A stretch of 64,000 nt of DNA from Kocuria sp. p3-SID1428 (lineage in GTDB: Bacteria > Actinomycetota > Actinomycetes > Actinomycetales > Micrococcaceae). The translations under genes and the position numbers were made by a program. Location: contig NZ_JALXVH010000006.1 of NCBI RefSeq assembly GCF_025149945.1, forward strand, positions 20,756 to 84,755, read 5' to 3'. Shown here one piece after another: positions 56,324 through 64,000 of this stretch (position 1 is its first letter; each line of letters opens with the position of its first letter). A model generated the notes under the pieces. That model saw only the letters and a list, made by a program, of their open reading frames with translations. It made no database searches and was not told the DNA's origin.

Positions 56324-57106
56324 TCAGCCCTGGTGCTCGACGGCGCCGTGCTCGGGGACGTCCAGCCACGAGCCGTGGCCGAAGGTGAGCTTGGCGCGGC
56401 CGTGCTGCAGGCTGTAGCACATGCCCACGATCGCGACCCGGCCCATGGACACGGCGGAGGCGATCGAGCGGGACTGATCGAGGATGCGGTGGGCCACCAT
56501 CTCGACGTTGGCCTCCACGATCTCGTCGACCGAGTCCCGGCCCGCGCGCTGGCTGTCGAGGACGGCCGGCATGATGCGCTCGACGAGCGAGCGCTGGAAG
56601 CCGCGCGGCATCTCGCCGCTGCGCACCGACTCGCGCGTGGCCGTGACGGCTCCGCAGCTGTCGTGGCCGAGGATCACGATCAGCGGGACGTTGAGCACCT
56701 CGACCGAGTACTCGAGGGTTCCGATCACGGCGTCGTCGATGACCTGCCCGGCGGTGCGGACCACGAAGGTGTCGCCCAGGCCCAGGTCGAAGATGATCTC
56801 TGCGGCCAGGCGGGAGTCCGAGCAGCCGAAGATCGTGGCGAACGGGTTCTGCGACTGCGTCAGGGACTCGCGCCGAGAGGCGTTCTGGTTCGGGTGCTCC
56901 GAGGTGCCCTCCACGAACCGGAGGTTGCCGGCCTGCAGCTTCTCCAAGGCCTGGCGTGGGGTCAGCTGCGCTGCGGCGGCAGCAGGCGCGGTCGCCGTCG
57001 GCTGCTCGGCCGACGGGGAGGCGGCCTCGAGGGTCTCCTCGACGGCAGGTGCGGGTGACGGCTGCTCGGGGGCGGTCTGCGCGTCCGTGCGCGTTGCGGC
57101 GGTCAT
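56324..57106 (-). CDS. Beta-class carbonic anhydrase with long N-terminal extension
   Basis: Zinc enzyme that interconverts CO2 and bicarbonate. 260 residues. A 45-residue Ala/Pro/Glu-rich N-terminus (TDAQTAPEQPSPAPAVEETL) of low complexity precedes the beta-CA domain: TPRQALEKLQAGNLRFVEG, zinc ligands Cys95, His148 and Cys151 with the Asp97/Arg99 dyad (FGCSDSRL and GHDSCGAVTAT), VRTAGQVIDDAVIGTLEY. ATG 57106 follows AGGAGGA closely. It is 57 bases upstream of fumC on the same strand, though fumC has its own promoter. Confidence 0.93.
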   Translation of the reverse strand: MTAATRTDAQTAPEQPSPAPAVEETLEAASPSAEQPTATAPAAAAAQLTPRQALEKLQAGNLRFVEGTSEHPNQNASRRESLTQSQNPFATIFGCSDSRLAAEIIFDLGLGDTFVVRTAGQVIDDAVIGTLEYSVEVLNVPLIVILGHDSCGAVTATRESVRSGEMPRGFQRSLVERIMPAVLDSQRAGRDSVDEIVEANVEMVAHRILDQSRSIASAVSMGRVAIVGMCYSLQHGRAKLTFGHGSWLDVPEHGAVEHQG

Positions 57107-57159
57107 GGGATCCTCCTGGGTTGGATGGAAGTAGGCGGGTGTAAGGGAAGGGGTGCGGC

Positions 57160-57918
57160 TCAGGCGCTGTCGTCGGCGGCGTCCGCGACGGCCTGGGCTG
57201 CGTGGTCGAACTCGGAGTCGGAGGCGGTGCCCTGCAGGATCACCGTGGTGCCCTCGACCTCGCCGATCCAGGCGGTGCGCTGCTCGTCGTCCTCGTCCTC
57301 GCCGAAGTGGACCTCCCACTCGATGCCTCCGGCCTCAACGGTGTCCGCCTGCGGCAGCGAGTCGATCTGCTCGAGGGTCCAGGTGGGGTTGGCCTGATCG
57401 GTCTGGATCAGCCCGATGAAGCCGCCGCGCGGGGTCACCCAGCCGGCATCCCAGGAGTCCACGCCGTCGGACTGCTGGCCCTCCCAGCGGGCGTAGTTGG
57501 GGCTCCAGCCCTCGCCGAGGTCGGGGACGAGGGGATCGAAGTCCGCGACGTCGGCCGCGTAGCCGGCCTCGCGCTGCACGTCGACGTCCGGGCGGTAGGT
57601 CTGGGCATCGGGGCGCGGCTGCAGGAAGTAGAAGACCAGCACGATCGCGATGAGCACCGCCATGGACAGCACCATGGCCCGCGCCGGGGCGTTGACGCGC
57701 TTGGCCTGCTTCTGCGTCAGCTGGGGGACTACCGGCGGCTCCTGGTCGGCGCCGCTGCCGCGGTCCTGGCCGGCCTGCTGCGGCTGAGCCTCCTGCGCTT
57801 CGGGCTCCGGGCCTGCTGTCTGCACGGGCCGCCCCTCGGGGGCCCGTCGGGGCGCGGGGTCGGTGGGGGCGGGGGCTGCCCTCGAACCGGTCCTGCTGCT
57901 GTCGTCGTTCTGCGTCAC
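57160..57918 (-). CDS. DUF4245 membrane protein
   Basis: 252 residues: a polar Pro/Gln/Ala-rich cytoplasmic part (about 1-75), LTQKQAKRVNAPARAMVLSMAVLIAIVLVFYFL (basic segment then one membrane helix, about 80-110), and an extracellular domain with DAQTYRPDVDVQREAG, LGEGWSPNYARWEG, GFIGLIQTDQANPTW and the C-terminal EGTTVILQGTASDSEFDHAAQAVA. This matches DUF4245, commonly near glpX and fumC. Function unknown. GTG 57918 is chosen; a weak -10 (CACAAT) lies 6 nt upstream, and a TGA of another frame overlaps it. Confidence 0.85.
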   Translation of the reverse strand: MTQNDDSSRTGSRAAPAPTDPAPRRAPEGRPVQTAGPEPEAQEAQPQQAGQDRGSGADQEPPVVPQLTQKQAKRVNAPARAMVLSMAVLIAIVLVFYFLQPRPDAQTYRPDVDVQREAGYAADVADFDPLVPDLGEGWSPNYARWEGQQSDGVDSWDAGWVTPRGGFIGLIQTDQANPTWTLEQIDSLPQADTVEAGGIEWEVHFGEDEDDEQRTAWIGEVEGTTVILQGTASDSEFDHAAQAVADAADDSA

Positions 57919-58249
57919 GCCCCCATTGTGCCCCGCCCGCGCAGCGCCGGGCGAACCGCCCCGGGCGCCGGGGCGGGTTCGCTCGCCCCCGACGTCCGCC
58001 GCGGCCCAGCGCCGGGCCACGGGCCGGGACCTCGGTGCGCAGATCGCAGGTGTACTGGGCGCTGCGCCACTGGGGATCCTCGCCGATCCGCGAGGCGGAG
58101 ATCACGACGGCCTCGCGCTCGTTCAGCCGCAGGATCTGCGAGACGTACCGCGGCAGGCTCCGTGGCTCGCGACCGCCGGTGCGCCAGGCGCTGTCCGAGC
58201 CGGGATCTCTCAGCCCCGGATCCCTGCTGAGCTCTTCGGTCTCTCCCAT
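57915..58249 (-). CDS. Probable small gene upstream of DUF4245, 3' end uncertain
   Basis: ATG 58249 has an AGGAG site 6 bases upstream and begins MGETEELSRDPGLRDPGS, then PRYVSQILRLNEREAVVISASRIGEDPQWRSAQYTCDLR, which looks like real protein. In this frame no stop occurs until 57335, far inside the DUF4245 gene, which is implausible. Adding one base at the C5 run (57986-57990) would end the protein at the TGA (57915-57917) that overlaps the DUF4245 GTG, giving about 110 residues and normal coupling. I list that extent; the true 3' end is open. No function recognised. Confidence 0.35.
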
Positions 58250-58321
58250 GTCTGCTCCTGTTCGACGGGCGGTCTCGGTCGCTGGATGCTCGGTCGGTGC
58301 TCTCGTGCGCTGCGGTCGGGC

Positions 58322-59393
58322 TCAGTCCATGAGATGCACCAGCTCGGAGAAGGGACGTCGGCCTGCGGGGCGCCCGTCCTGCTCGACGCACAGCTGCCCG
58401 ACCATCTCGGCGAACTCGACGGCAGTCAGCACCTGCAGACCCTTCGACGGCTCCTCGGCTCGCAGCTGGATGGGCCTTCCATCGGCGCTGTGCACCACGA
58501 GGAGCGCGCGGACCCTCAGACGGCGGAACCGGCACTGCATGTGGAGGGCCACCCGCGCCGCGCTGAGCCCGATCGGGGCTCCGGCCGTGCCGTGGGCCCG
58601 CAGCCCATCGGCCGAGTGCGACCAAAAGCCGCCGGGCAGGAAATGGGACTCGACGACCAGCAGGAGCCTGCCGGACAGCACCGCGTGGTCGACGAACGGC
58701 TCGAAACCGTGATCCGGGCGCAGATTGTGCACGATGCGCGCATGGGGGGATGCGGAGGATCTCATCGAGCAGCTGACTCGTGAGGGCCTGCGCCCTGCCC
58801 TTCGAGTCGACTCTGAGGCGTCGTGCAGGATCCCCCCCCCTGCGGGTGCCGGAGGAGCGTCTGGACGAAGATGAGGTCGCTGGCCCACATGGGGAACTCC
58901 CCGGGCGCGGCCCCCACGGCCGACGAATCGGAGTGGGCAGGGATGTATTCGGTGCCCAGGTCCGGGAAGATCCACACGATCAGGAGATAGCTGATGTACA
59001 CGGCGAGCACGAGCAGAGGCAGGGCGCGCAGCATCGCAGCGCTCCGGGGTGCTTGGAGATGTTCGAGAACATGAATTTCTACAGACGCCTCGATGAGGAT
59101 GGCCACGCAGAAGGCGACCCTTCCGACTCCGAGGCCCGTGAGGATTCCTAGGCCGATCCGGCCCATCAGCACGGCATTCATGGCGGCCAGCGCCGCCAGG
59201 CAGACGAAGAGCATCAGGAACCAGGGCTCACCCTGCTTCTGCTCTCCCAGCAGAGCATGGGCTCGCCGCTGCCGGACCTGCTGCCGCCGTCCGGGGCGAG
59301 GCTCCTCGGGCAGCCGTCGGCGCAGGGGGGAGCAGCCGGCGGTGCGTCATGAGGCGCGTCCTCGGAGACCTCGTACAGCGTGGGAGTCGACAC
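58322..59393 (-). pseudogene. NERD-like membrane protein, frame broken at three homopolymers
   Basis: Three overlapping pieces read as one protein of about 355 residues if single bases change at G6/C6 (59325-59330, one more), C9 (58832-58840, one fewer) and G6 (58744-58749, one fewer). Rebuilt from GTG 59393 (AGGAG upstream): polar N-terminus VSTPTLYEVSEDAPHDAPP, LLGEQKQGEPWF, membrane helices (LFVCLAALAAMNAVLMG; LRALPLLVLAVYISYLLIVW), then a nuclease-related domain (LLDEILRIPHARIVHNLRP, FVDHAVLSGRLLLVVESH). The usual DSK nuclease residue pair reads ESH, so the catalytic Lys appears lost. Either sequencing errors, or phase variation, or decay. Confidence 0.6.
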
Positions 59394-59700
59394 GGTGCTC
59401 CTGGTCCGGTGGTCTACAGCGATCGGATCCTGCCGCGAGGCCCGCGCGCAGCGCTGCTCTCGGACGGCACGCTGATCTGCCTGCCGGGCTGCAGGCACCG
59501 CGCATATGTCAGGGCGGCATGCGACGGCACGGCCCTTCCTCGCCCGGGCCGCCGCAGGTGAGCACAGGGGTGCGGACGGTCACGGGCCTGAACTGATGAC
59601 GTGCCCGCCCTCCCTCCCTCCAGCCCGTTTCGCCGCTACTCTGGGAGACGTATATCGATGACGACGACGTCCTACGAGTACTCGACGGTGAGGAACCCCA
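59394..59700. other. Intergenic region between the NERD-like gene and glpX
   Basis: 307 bases without a gene I can support. It holds the divergent promoters: for glpX the -10 TACTCT at 59637-59642, and the leader with GAGGAA; for the NERD-like gene only the AGGAG site near 59398. A small GCCTGC/GCAGGC stem lies at about 59480-59495. Short open frames here lack coding bias. Confidence 0.5.
59637..59642 (+). promoter_or_regulatory. -10 element of glpX
   Basis: TACTCT, 58 bases upstream of GTG 59701, with a conventional ribosome site downstream. Confidence 0.4.
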
Positions 59701-60693
59701 GTGGCAGATCAGACCACCACCCAGTCCGCCCCCGACCGCAACCTGGCGCTCGAGCTGGTCCGCGTGACCGAGGCGGCGGCGATCGCCGCAGGCCACTGGG
59801 TCGGCGCCGGCGACAAGAACAGCGCGGACGGCGCGGCTGTGGATGCCATGCGCTCGTTCCTGTCCACCGTCGACTTCAACGGCACCGTCGTGATCGGCGA
59901 GGGGGAGAAGGACGAGGCCCCCATGCTCTTCAACGGCGAGCAGGTCGGCGAGGGCACCGGCCCCGCCAGTGACATCGCCGTGGATCCCATCGACGGCACC
60001 CGCCTGACCGCCCTGGGCATGAACAACGCCCTGTCCGTGATCGCCGTGGCAGATGGCGGCGCCATGTTCGACCCCTCCGCGGTGTTCTACATGGAGAAGC
60101 TCGTGGTGGGCCCCGAGGCCGCCGACTTCGTGGATCTGCGCCTGCCGGTCAAGCAGAACCTCCACCTGGTCGCCCGCGCCAAGGGCGTGCCCGTCAACCA
60201 GCTGACCGTCTGCGTGCTCGATCGCCCGCGCCACGAGGGCCTGGTCGACGAGATCCGCGCCACCGGCGCCCGCACGCGCATGATCCTCGACGGCGACGTC
60301 GCAGGCGCGATCGCCGCCTGCCGCGCCGGCACCGGCGTGGACGTCATGATGGGCACCGGCGGGACCCCCGAGGGCATCGTGACCGCATGTGCGATCAAGG
60401 CCACCGGCGGCGTCATCCAGGGCCGCCTGGCCCCCATCGACGACGACGAGCGCCAGCGCGCGATGGACGCCGGCCATGACCTGGACCGCGTGCTGACCAC
60501 CGATGACCTGGTCACCACGGACAACTGCTTCTTCGCGGCCACCGGCATCACCGACGGCGACCTCCTGCGCGGCGTGCGCTACCGGGGCGACAGGATCTCC
60601 ACGCAGTCGATCGTCATGCGCTCGCGCTCCGGCACGGTCCGCGTGGTCGAGGCCGAGCACGTGGCCGAGAAGTGGTCCAAGTACTCCCGCTGA
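59701..60693 (+). CDS. glpX: Fructose-1,6-bisphosphatase, class II
   Basis: Gluconeogenic enzyme that removes the 1-phosphate of fructose-1,6-bisphosphate. 330 residues of the GlpX family: [52 protein letters not shown], the metal site VDPIDGT (94-100), [31 protein letters not shown] and [26 protein letters not shown] lies 5-6 bases before GTG 59701. In most actinobacteria this is the only FBPase, so the gene is probably essential for growth on gluconeogenic carbon (inference). Confidence 0.95.
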   Translation: MADQTTTQSAPDRNLALELVRVTEAAAIAAGHWVGAGDKNSADGAAVDAMRSFLSTVDFNGTVVIGEGEKDEAPMLFNGEQVGEGTGPASDIAVDPIDGTRLTALGMNNALSVIAVADGGAMFDPSAVFYMEKLVVGPEAADFVDLRLPVKQNLHLVARAKGVPVNQLTVCVLDRPRHEGLVDEIRATGARTRMILDGDVAGAIAACRAGTGVDVMMGTGGTPEGIVTACAIKATGGVIQGRLAPIDDDERQRAMDAGHDLDRVLTTDDLVTTDNCFFAATGITDGDLLRGVRYRGDRISTQSIVMRSRSGTVRVVEAEHVAEKWSKYSR

Positions 60694-60724
60694 GACCTTC
60701 GCCCGAGCCGCTGTGCGGCTCGAC

Positions 60725-60762
60725 GCCACGGGGCCCGGACCGTCAGGTCCGGGCCCCGTGGC
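60725..60762 (+). terminator. glpX terminator
   Basis: Perfect 17-bp arms GCCACGGGGCCCGGACC (60725-60741) and GGTCCGGGCCCCGTGGC (60746-60762) with loop GTCA. Confidence 0.85.
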
Positions 60763-60764
60763 CT

Positions 60765-60770
60765 TAGACT
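60765..60770 (+). promoter_or_regulatory. -10 element of the FemABX-like gene at 60889
   Basis: TAGACT two bases after the glpX terminator. The following leader is about 112 bases and ends in AAGGAGT before GTG 60889. Confidence 0.5.
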
Positions 60771-60888
60771 GTGCTCGATCTCAGCCCCTGGCGCGCTGGC
60801 TCACGCGCGCTTCAGGCACCGCCGACCAGCAGCGCCCGCGTCGCGAGGGCGCGCCCCCGTTGCTCATGCCGCTAAGGAGTCTGCCATC

Positions 60889-62682
60889 GTGGCCCTGTCC
60901 GTCACCTCCACCCAGCATCAGAGGACGTGGGATGCCACCGTCCGCGTGACCGGGGGCCACCCCCTGCAGCTGTGGGGGATCGGGCAGTCGCAGGCAGCGG
61001 CGGAGCCCGAGCTGAAGCTGGATCGGGTGGTGGTCCGCGATGAGGCCGATCGGATGGTCGGCTACGGGCAGCTGCAGATCCGCCGCGAGAACGTGGGCCG
61101 CGACGCCGAGGCCCTGCTGGTGGCCGAGTGCCTCAACGTCCACTCCAACCGCGCCAGCACCATCCCGGCCCTGCTGGAGGCCCTGGCCAAGCATGCCGCC
61201 GGGCAGTGGGGCGCAGCCCTGTTCAGCGTCGAGCTCGACGCCCCCAGCAGCCCCGAGCTGGTCGCCGCTTTGCGCGAGCACGGCTGGCAGCGCACCGGCG
61301 AGACCTCCGAGACCGAGGGTGGGCCCCGACGCCTGCGCGTGAACCTGGGGCGCAGCGAGTCGGATCTGTCCTCGCGGCTGTCCCGGGCGACCCTGGATCG
61401 GTGCCGCGCCGGGCTGAAGGTCTCGGACGTGGCGGTCCGCGAGATCACCACCCGGTCCGGAGATCTGCGGGCGGCCGGGCTGCGGACGGAGCAGATCGGC
61501 AGGCTGCTGCGCGAGCTCGGCCAGGACTCGCTGCTGCTCGTGGCGACCCAGGAGCGCGAGGGCCAGGAGCCGGCGGCCCTGGGCTACCTCTGGTTCGTGC
61601 ACACGGTCGGGCAGGCCATGCTCTATCGGGTCGGCTTCACCCGCACGGCCCGCGAGCTGGGCATCGACGACGCCCTGCTGCTCACCGGTGCCGTCGAGCT
61701 GCAGAAGCGCGGGGTCCAGCGCCTCGACGGCGGTGACGCCGCCGATCCCGAGGTCCCCACGGTGGTGCGCGAGCTCGCCGACGTCGAGCGCACCATCCTG
61801 GGCGCGTGGCGCAAACCGCTGGGTGCGCAGACCATGGCCGCTGCCGAGCCGCCCCAGGCAGAGGCGGCCGAGCAGAAGAAGACCGACAAGCCCGGCAAGC
61901 GCCGCCGAGGGCTGCTCCGTCTGACTCGCTCCGAGGCGCCCGCAACGGCCTCGCCGGAGCCGGCGGATCAGGTCACGAGCGAACCGGAGCGGACCGTGGC
62001 CTCGGATGCCGATGCCGCCGCCGATCGCGCCGCCGCGCAGCGCCGTCGTGATCTCCGCCGGCAGATCAGCTCGGACCTGGGCGTCGAGGTCACCGATCAG
62101 ACGCCGCCGGTCACTGCCATCGGAGGGGCTGTTGCCGGTGCCTCCGAGCCGGAGGCCGGCAAGGACGGGGTGCCCGGCGGCGTGGGTGCCTCGGGCGAGG
62201 ACCGCAGCCCCCGCAATCGCAGCCCCAAGGCCGGGGGGAAGGCCGAGCGCAAGCAGGCCAAGGCCCGCAAGCGCCAGAAGGCGGAGGCTCGCAGCGAGGG
62301 GACAGGCGCTGAGGATGCGCGGCCCGACGGCGGCAGCTCGGCTGATGCGGTGCCCGTCGACAAGACGGCTGCCGGAGGCGACACCGAGGAGATTGCCGCG
62401 CAGGCCGCACCGCAGCACTCGCCGGACGCGACCCGCGAACAGCAGCAGCCGGCCGCGGCGGTCTCCACCGCGGCCGTCGACGAGGCCCCGGTGCGCCCCG
62501 TCGAGGTGGACGTCGACGCCGCGCGGCGCGAACGGGAGTTCAAGGCGGAGCAGCGCCGTGCCGAGCGGGTCGCGCAGAAGGCCGATGACATCGAGGCCAC
62601 GCAGAAGCCGAGGCGCGAGCCGATCGGAAAGCGTCTGCGCCGCGAGGCCGGCGGAGCCATCCGCGATGCCCTGGGGCGCTGA
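60889..62682 (+). CDS. FemABX-like peptidyltransferase with long disordered tail
   Basis: 597 residues from GTG 60889 (AAGGAGT 8 bases upstream). Residues about 1-290 form two GNAT-like lobes of the FemABX type: TWDATVRVTGGHPLQLWGIGQ, VGYGQLQIRRENVG, RLRVNLGRSESDLSSRLSR, then ALGYLWFVHTVGQAMLYRVGFT and ARELGIDDALLLTGAVELQKRGVQRLDGGDA (in blocks). Such proteins add amino acids to lipid II interpeptide bridges using aminoacyl-tRNA. The last 300 residues are rich in Ala, Glu, Arg and Lys with no fold (KAERKQAKARKRQKAEA) and end in a basic segment (EPIGKRLRREAGG). The convergent neighbour is a second FemABX protein. Confidence 0.82.
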   Translation: MALSVTSTQHQRTWDATVRVTGGHPLQLWGIGQSQAAAEPELKLDRVVVRDEADRMVGYGQLQIRRENVGRDAEALLVAECLNVHSNRASTIPALLEALAKHAAGQWGAALFSVELDAPSSPELVAALREHGWQRTGETSETEGGPRRLRVNLGRSESDLSSRLSRATLDRCRAGLKVSDVAVREITTRSGDLRAAGLRTEQIGRLLRELGQDSLLLVATQEREGQEPAALGYLWFVHTVGQAMLYRVGFTRTARELGIDDALLLTGAVELQKRGVQRLDGGDAADPEVPTVVRELADVERTILGAWRKPLGAQTMAAAEPPQAEAAEQKKTDKPGKRRRGLLRLTRSEAPATASPEPADQVTSEPERTVASDADAAADRAAAQRRRDLRRQISSDLGVEVTDQTPPVTAIGGAVAGASEPEAGKDGVPGGVGASGEDRSPRNRSPKAGGKAERKQAKARKRQKAEARSEGTGAEDARPDGGSSADAVPVDKTAAGGDTEEIAAQAAPQHSPDATREQQQPAAAVSTAAVDEAPVRPVEVDVDAARREREFKAEQRRAERVAQKADDIEATQKPRREPIGKRLRREAGGAIRDALGR

Positions 62683-62708
62683 CAGCCCCTGGTCGAACGG
62701 CCCATGAC

Positions 62709-62743
62709 AAGAGGCCCCGAGCGATCTGCGCTCGGGGCCTCTT
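62709..62743. terminator. Bidirectional terminator between the two FemABX-like genes
   Basis: Perfect 15-bp arms AAGAGGCCCCGAGCG (62709-62723) and CGCTCGGGGCCTCTT (62729-62743). Confidence 0.85.
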
Positions 62744-62763
62744 CCCTCTGGCGGGCAGGCGGC

Positions 62764-63843
62764 TCAGCGGCCGGAGCGGGCGCGCAGCCGCTCGCGCACC
62801 GACGAGGCGCGCTGGGCGGCTGCCCCGGGCGCGCGCTTGAGGGCCGAGGGCCCTTCCTGGCGCAGCGTGCTCAGCGCGGCGCGGGCGTCGGTGCGGGCGG
62901 CGCCGAGGCCCTCGCGCAGGGCGCGGGCGGTCGTGTAGGTCGCGTAGCCGCCCTTGGAGACCGGCAGATCCCAGGTCCCGGGGTACTCGACCGGGCTGCC
63001 GCCGAAGGACTTCTTGAACTGGGTGAAGCCGAACCACTCGTGCTCCGGGCCTGCGTCGTCCGGGGCGGTGCCGAACAGATCGAAGGTGCTCAGCCCCTTC
63101 TCCTTGGCGTCCAGGAACATCCGCACGACCAGCGGCTTGCCCGCGGAGAGCTTCCGGTGCGCGACATCCATGGAGGCGTGGGCGTAGGTGCGGGTGTCAT
63201 CCGAGTCGTAGACCAGGGAGGCGCCGATCGGCTCGCCCTCCAGGCGCGCGATGTAGAGCACCGCGGCCCCGCGGGGCATGAGGACCTCGGCGGCGGTGCG
63301 CAGGTAGTCGTCGTGCTGGCGGGTGAAGCCCTTGCGCTCGGCGGTCTGCTCCAGGAAGCGCAGCAGCACGGAGATCGTCTCGGGCTCCGTGTGGGCGGTG
63401 TAGGTCACGCCCTTCTTGTGGATGTTGCGGTGCAGATTGCGGTTGGTGGACTCCATGTCCTTGATGAGCGCGTCCTCGTCCTGCGTGAGGTCGATCAGCT
63501 GCGTGTGCCCCGGCTGCAGGTGCCGGGGGGAGGGGCGGAAGCCGCGCCTGCGCATGGCCCGGTCCATGGACTCGGTGCCGGTCTGGATCTCGGCGAAAGC
63601 CGGCTCGACGCGCACGAACCAGCAGCCGTGCTCCTGCGCCGCCTGGCGCAGCGAGGCCATGGCGGCCTCGAAGGACTCGACGGAATCGGCGATCGGCCCG
63701 TACGGCGCGTAGAGGTAGCGCCCGGTGCGACCGCCTTCGACGGTGGCCTGCCAGGACCATCCCTGTCCGGAGTCCTGGAGCACGGTGTGGCCCAGGGCGC
63801 GCTGGAAGTCCGCCCATGGTTCGGTCTGCAGAATATTCGTCAC
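62764..63843 (-). CDS. FemABX-type peptidyltransferase (lipid II bridge-forming)
   Basis: 359 residues of the FemX/FemAB family, expected to attach the first amino acid(s) of the peptidoglycan cross-bridge. Marks are NILQTEPWADFQRALGH, GRYLYAPYGP, FVRVEPAF, LQPGHTQLIDLTQDEDALIKDMESTNRNLHRNIHKKGV (in joined blocks), FLEQTAERKGFTRQHDDYL, LYIARLEGEPIGASLVYDSDDTRTYAHASM and FDLFGTAPDDAGPEHEWFGFTQFKKSFGG. These are the classic two-lobe signatures. GTG 63843 is set by TACAGT 6 nt upstream; the longer frame to 63969 runs into the poly-G/C block. Confidence 0.93.
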   Translation of the reverse strand: MTNILQTEPWADFQRALGHTVLQDSGQGWSWQATVEGGRTGRYLYAPYGPIADSVESFEAAMASLRQAAQEHGCWFVRVEPAFAEIQTGTESMDRAMRRRGFRPSPRHLQPGHTQLIDLTQDEDALIKDMESTNRNLHRNIHKKGVTYTAHTEPETISVLLRFLEQTAERKGFTRQHDDYLRTAAEVLMPRGAAVLYIARLEGEPIGASLVYDSDDTRTYAHASMDVAHRKLSAGKPLVVRMFLDAKEKGLSTFDLFGTAPDDAGPEHEWFGFTQFKKSFGGSPVEYPGTWDLPVSKGGYATYTTARALREGLGAARTDARAALSTLRQEGPSALKRAPGAAAQRASSVRERLRARSGR

Positions 63844-63849
63844 GCCCCC

Positions 63850-63855
63850 ACTGTA
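63850..63855 (-). promoter_or_regulatory. -10 element of the femX-like gene, leaderless
   Basis: TACAGT on the minus strand, 6 nt before GTG 63843, with no Shine-Dalgarno. Confidence 0.55.
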
Positions 63856-63869
63856 CCGGTTCAGGCCTC

Positions 63870-63942
63870 GGGCCCGGGGGCCCCCCGCGGGGGGGGGGGG
63901 CCGGGGCCCCCCCCCCCCCCCCCCGGGGGGGGGGGGGGGGGC
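63870..63942. repeat. Poly-G / poly-C low-complexity block
   Basis: Almost pure G and C runs: a G run to 63900, 18 C at 63907-63924 and 17 G at 63925-63941. It could fold on itself, but nothing similar occurs elsewhere here. It looks like an assembly or sequencing scar. Right of it (63943-64000) the sequence is again coding-like. Confidence 0.6.
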
Positions 63943-64000
63943 CGCTTCGTCATCCCCGCCGGCGGTCATCAGGACGTGATGCGCCTCAAGCTCCGATCCG

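Noticed and set aside
57335-57914. Extension of the 58249 frame through the DUF4245 gene
   Set aside because: The translation there becomes an Arg/Pro/Gly mirror-type sequence and would overlap a conserved gene by about 580 bases.
63943-64000. Possible partial gene at the right edge (RFVIPAGGHQDVMRLKL)
   Set aside because: Only 19 codons, no start, and it follows the suspect poly-G/C block, so it cannot be supported as a feature.

Overview
The window is about 64 kb of very G+C-rich, gene-dense chromosome from an actinobacterium, most likely order Micrococcales and probably Micrococcaceae-like. The signs are strong G/C-ending codon bias, many GTG starts, mycothiol-type Mca, a GuaB plus GuaB3 pair, CIRCE-controlled groES/groEL, DtxR/IdeR-type iron boxes, two FemABX-type ligases, DUF3817, DUF4245 and DUF4307 proteins, and a gene order (ilvA - greA - DUF4307 - mca - hlyIII - uppS - PhoH - fumC - DUF4245 - glpX) that I associate with Arthrobacter relatives. 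I do not name a genus. I saw no rRNA, tRNA, CRISPR array, IS element or prophage.

Layout. 1-10.6 kb: the tail of an unknown gene, a wrecked M20 amidohydrolase, a Tat-exported PhoD phosphatase coupled to an FN3/galactose-binding-like protein, the tRNA-t6A genes tsaB-rimI-tsaD, a YbdK-type carboxylate-amine ligase, a NagZ-like lipoprotein, and a markedly A+T-richer orphan gene with an HsdR-like nuclease N-terminus. 10.6-16 kb: a THUMP-like methyltransferase and a four-gene siderophore ABC importer behind two tandem iron boxes. 16-27 kb: groES/groEL, an OatA-type acyltransferase, guaB, guaB3, SURF1, DUF3817 and guaA, so most of GMP synthesis is here. 27-31.4 kb: a 1395-residue helicase/nuclease-like protein whose Walker A lysine is missing, coupled to a 73-residue protein. 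31.4-43 kb: a CpaB-like SAF protein, FmdB zinc ribbon, 5-FTHF cyclo-ligase, galU, a RimJ/L acetyltransferase, a CYTH-CHAD protein, a Bax-inhibitor-like protein, a nitroreductase, an AI-2E-type permease and ilvA. 43-57 kb: greA, DUF4307, mca, a PAQR protein, uppS, PIN-PhoH, a GT87 mannosyltransferase, a prepilin peptidase, a Nudix hydrolase, poxB, fumC and carbonic anhydrase. 57-64 kb: DUF4245, a NERD-like membrane protein broken by three homopolymer indels, glpX, and two convergent FemABX-like genes, ending in a poly-G/poly-C block that looks like an assembly scar.

Regulation can be read unusually well. At least twelve genes carry a TANNNT -10 hexamer (often TAGACT) exactly 6 or 7 nt before an ATG/GTG start and no Shine-Dalgarno, which is the signature of leaderless transcription. 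Other genes have clear AAGGAG/GGAGG sites. Nearly every convergent pair shares a long G+C-rich hairpin.

The least explained items are the Walker-deficient helicase-like protein with its small partner, the A+T-rich HsdR-N orphan, the broken NERD gene, a three-unit 15-bp tandem repeat inside fumC, and a 13-bp-arm palindrome at the promoter of the YbdK-like gene.
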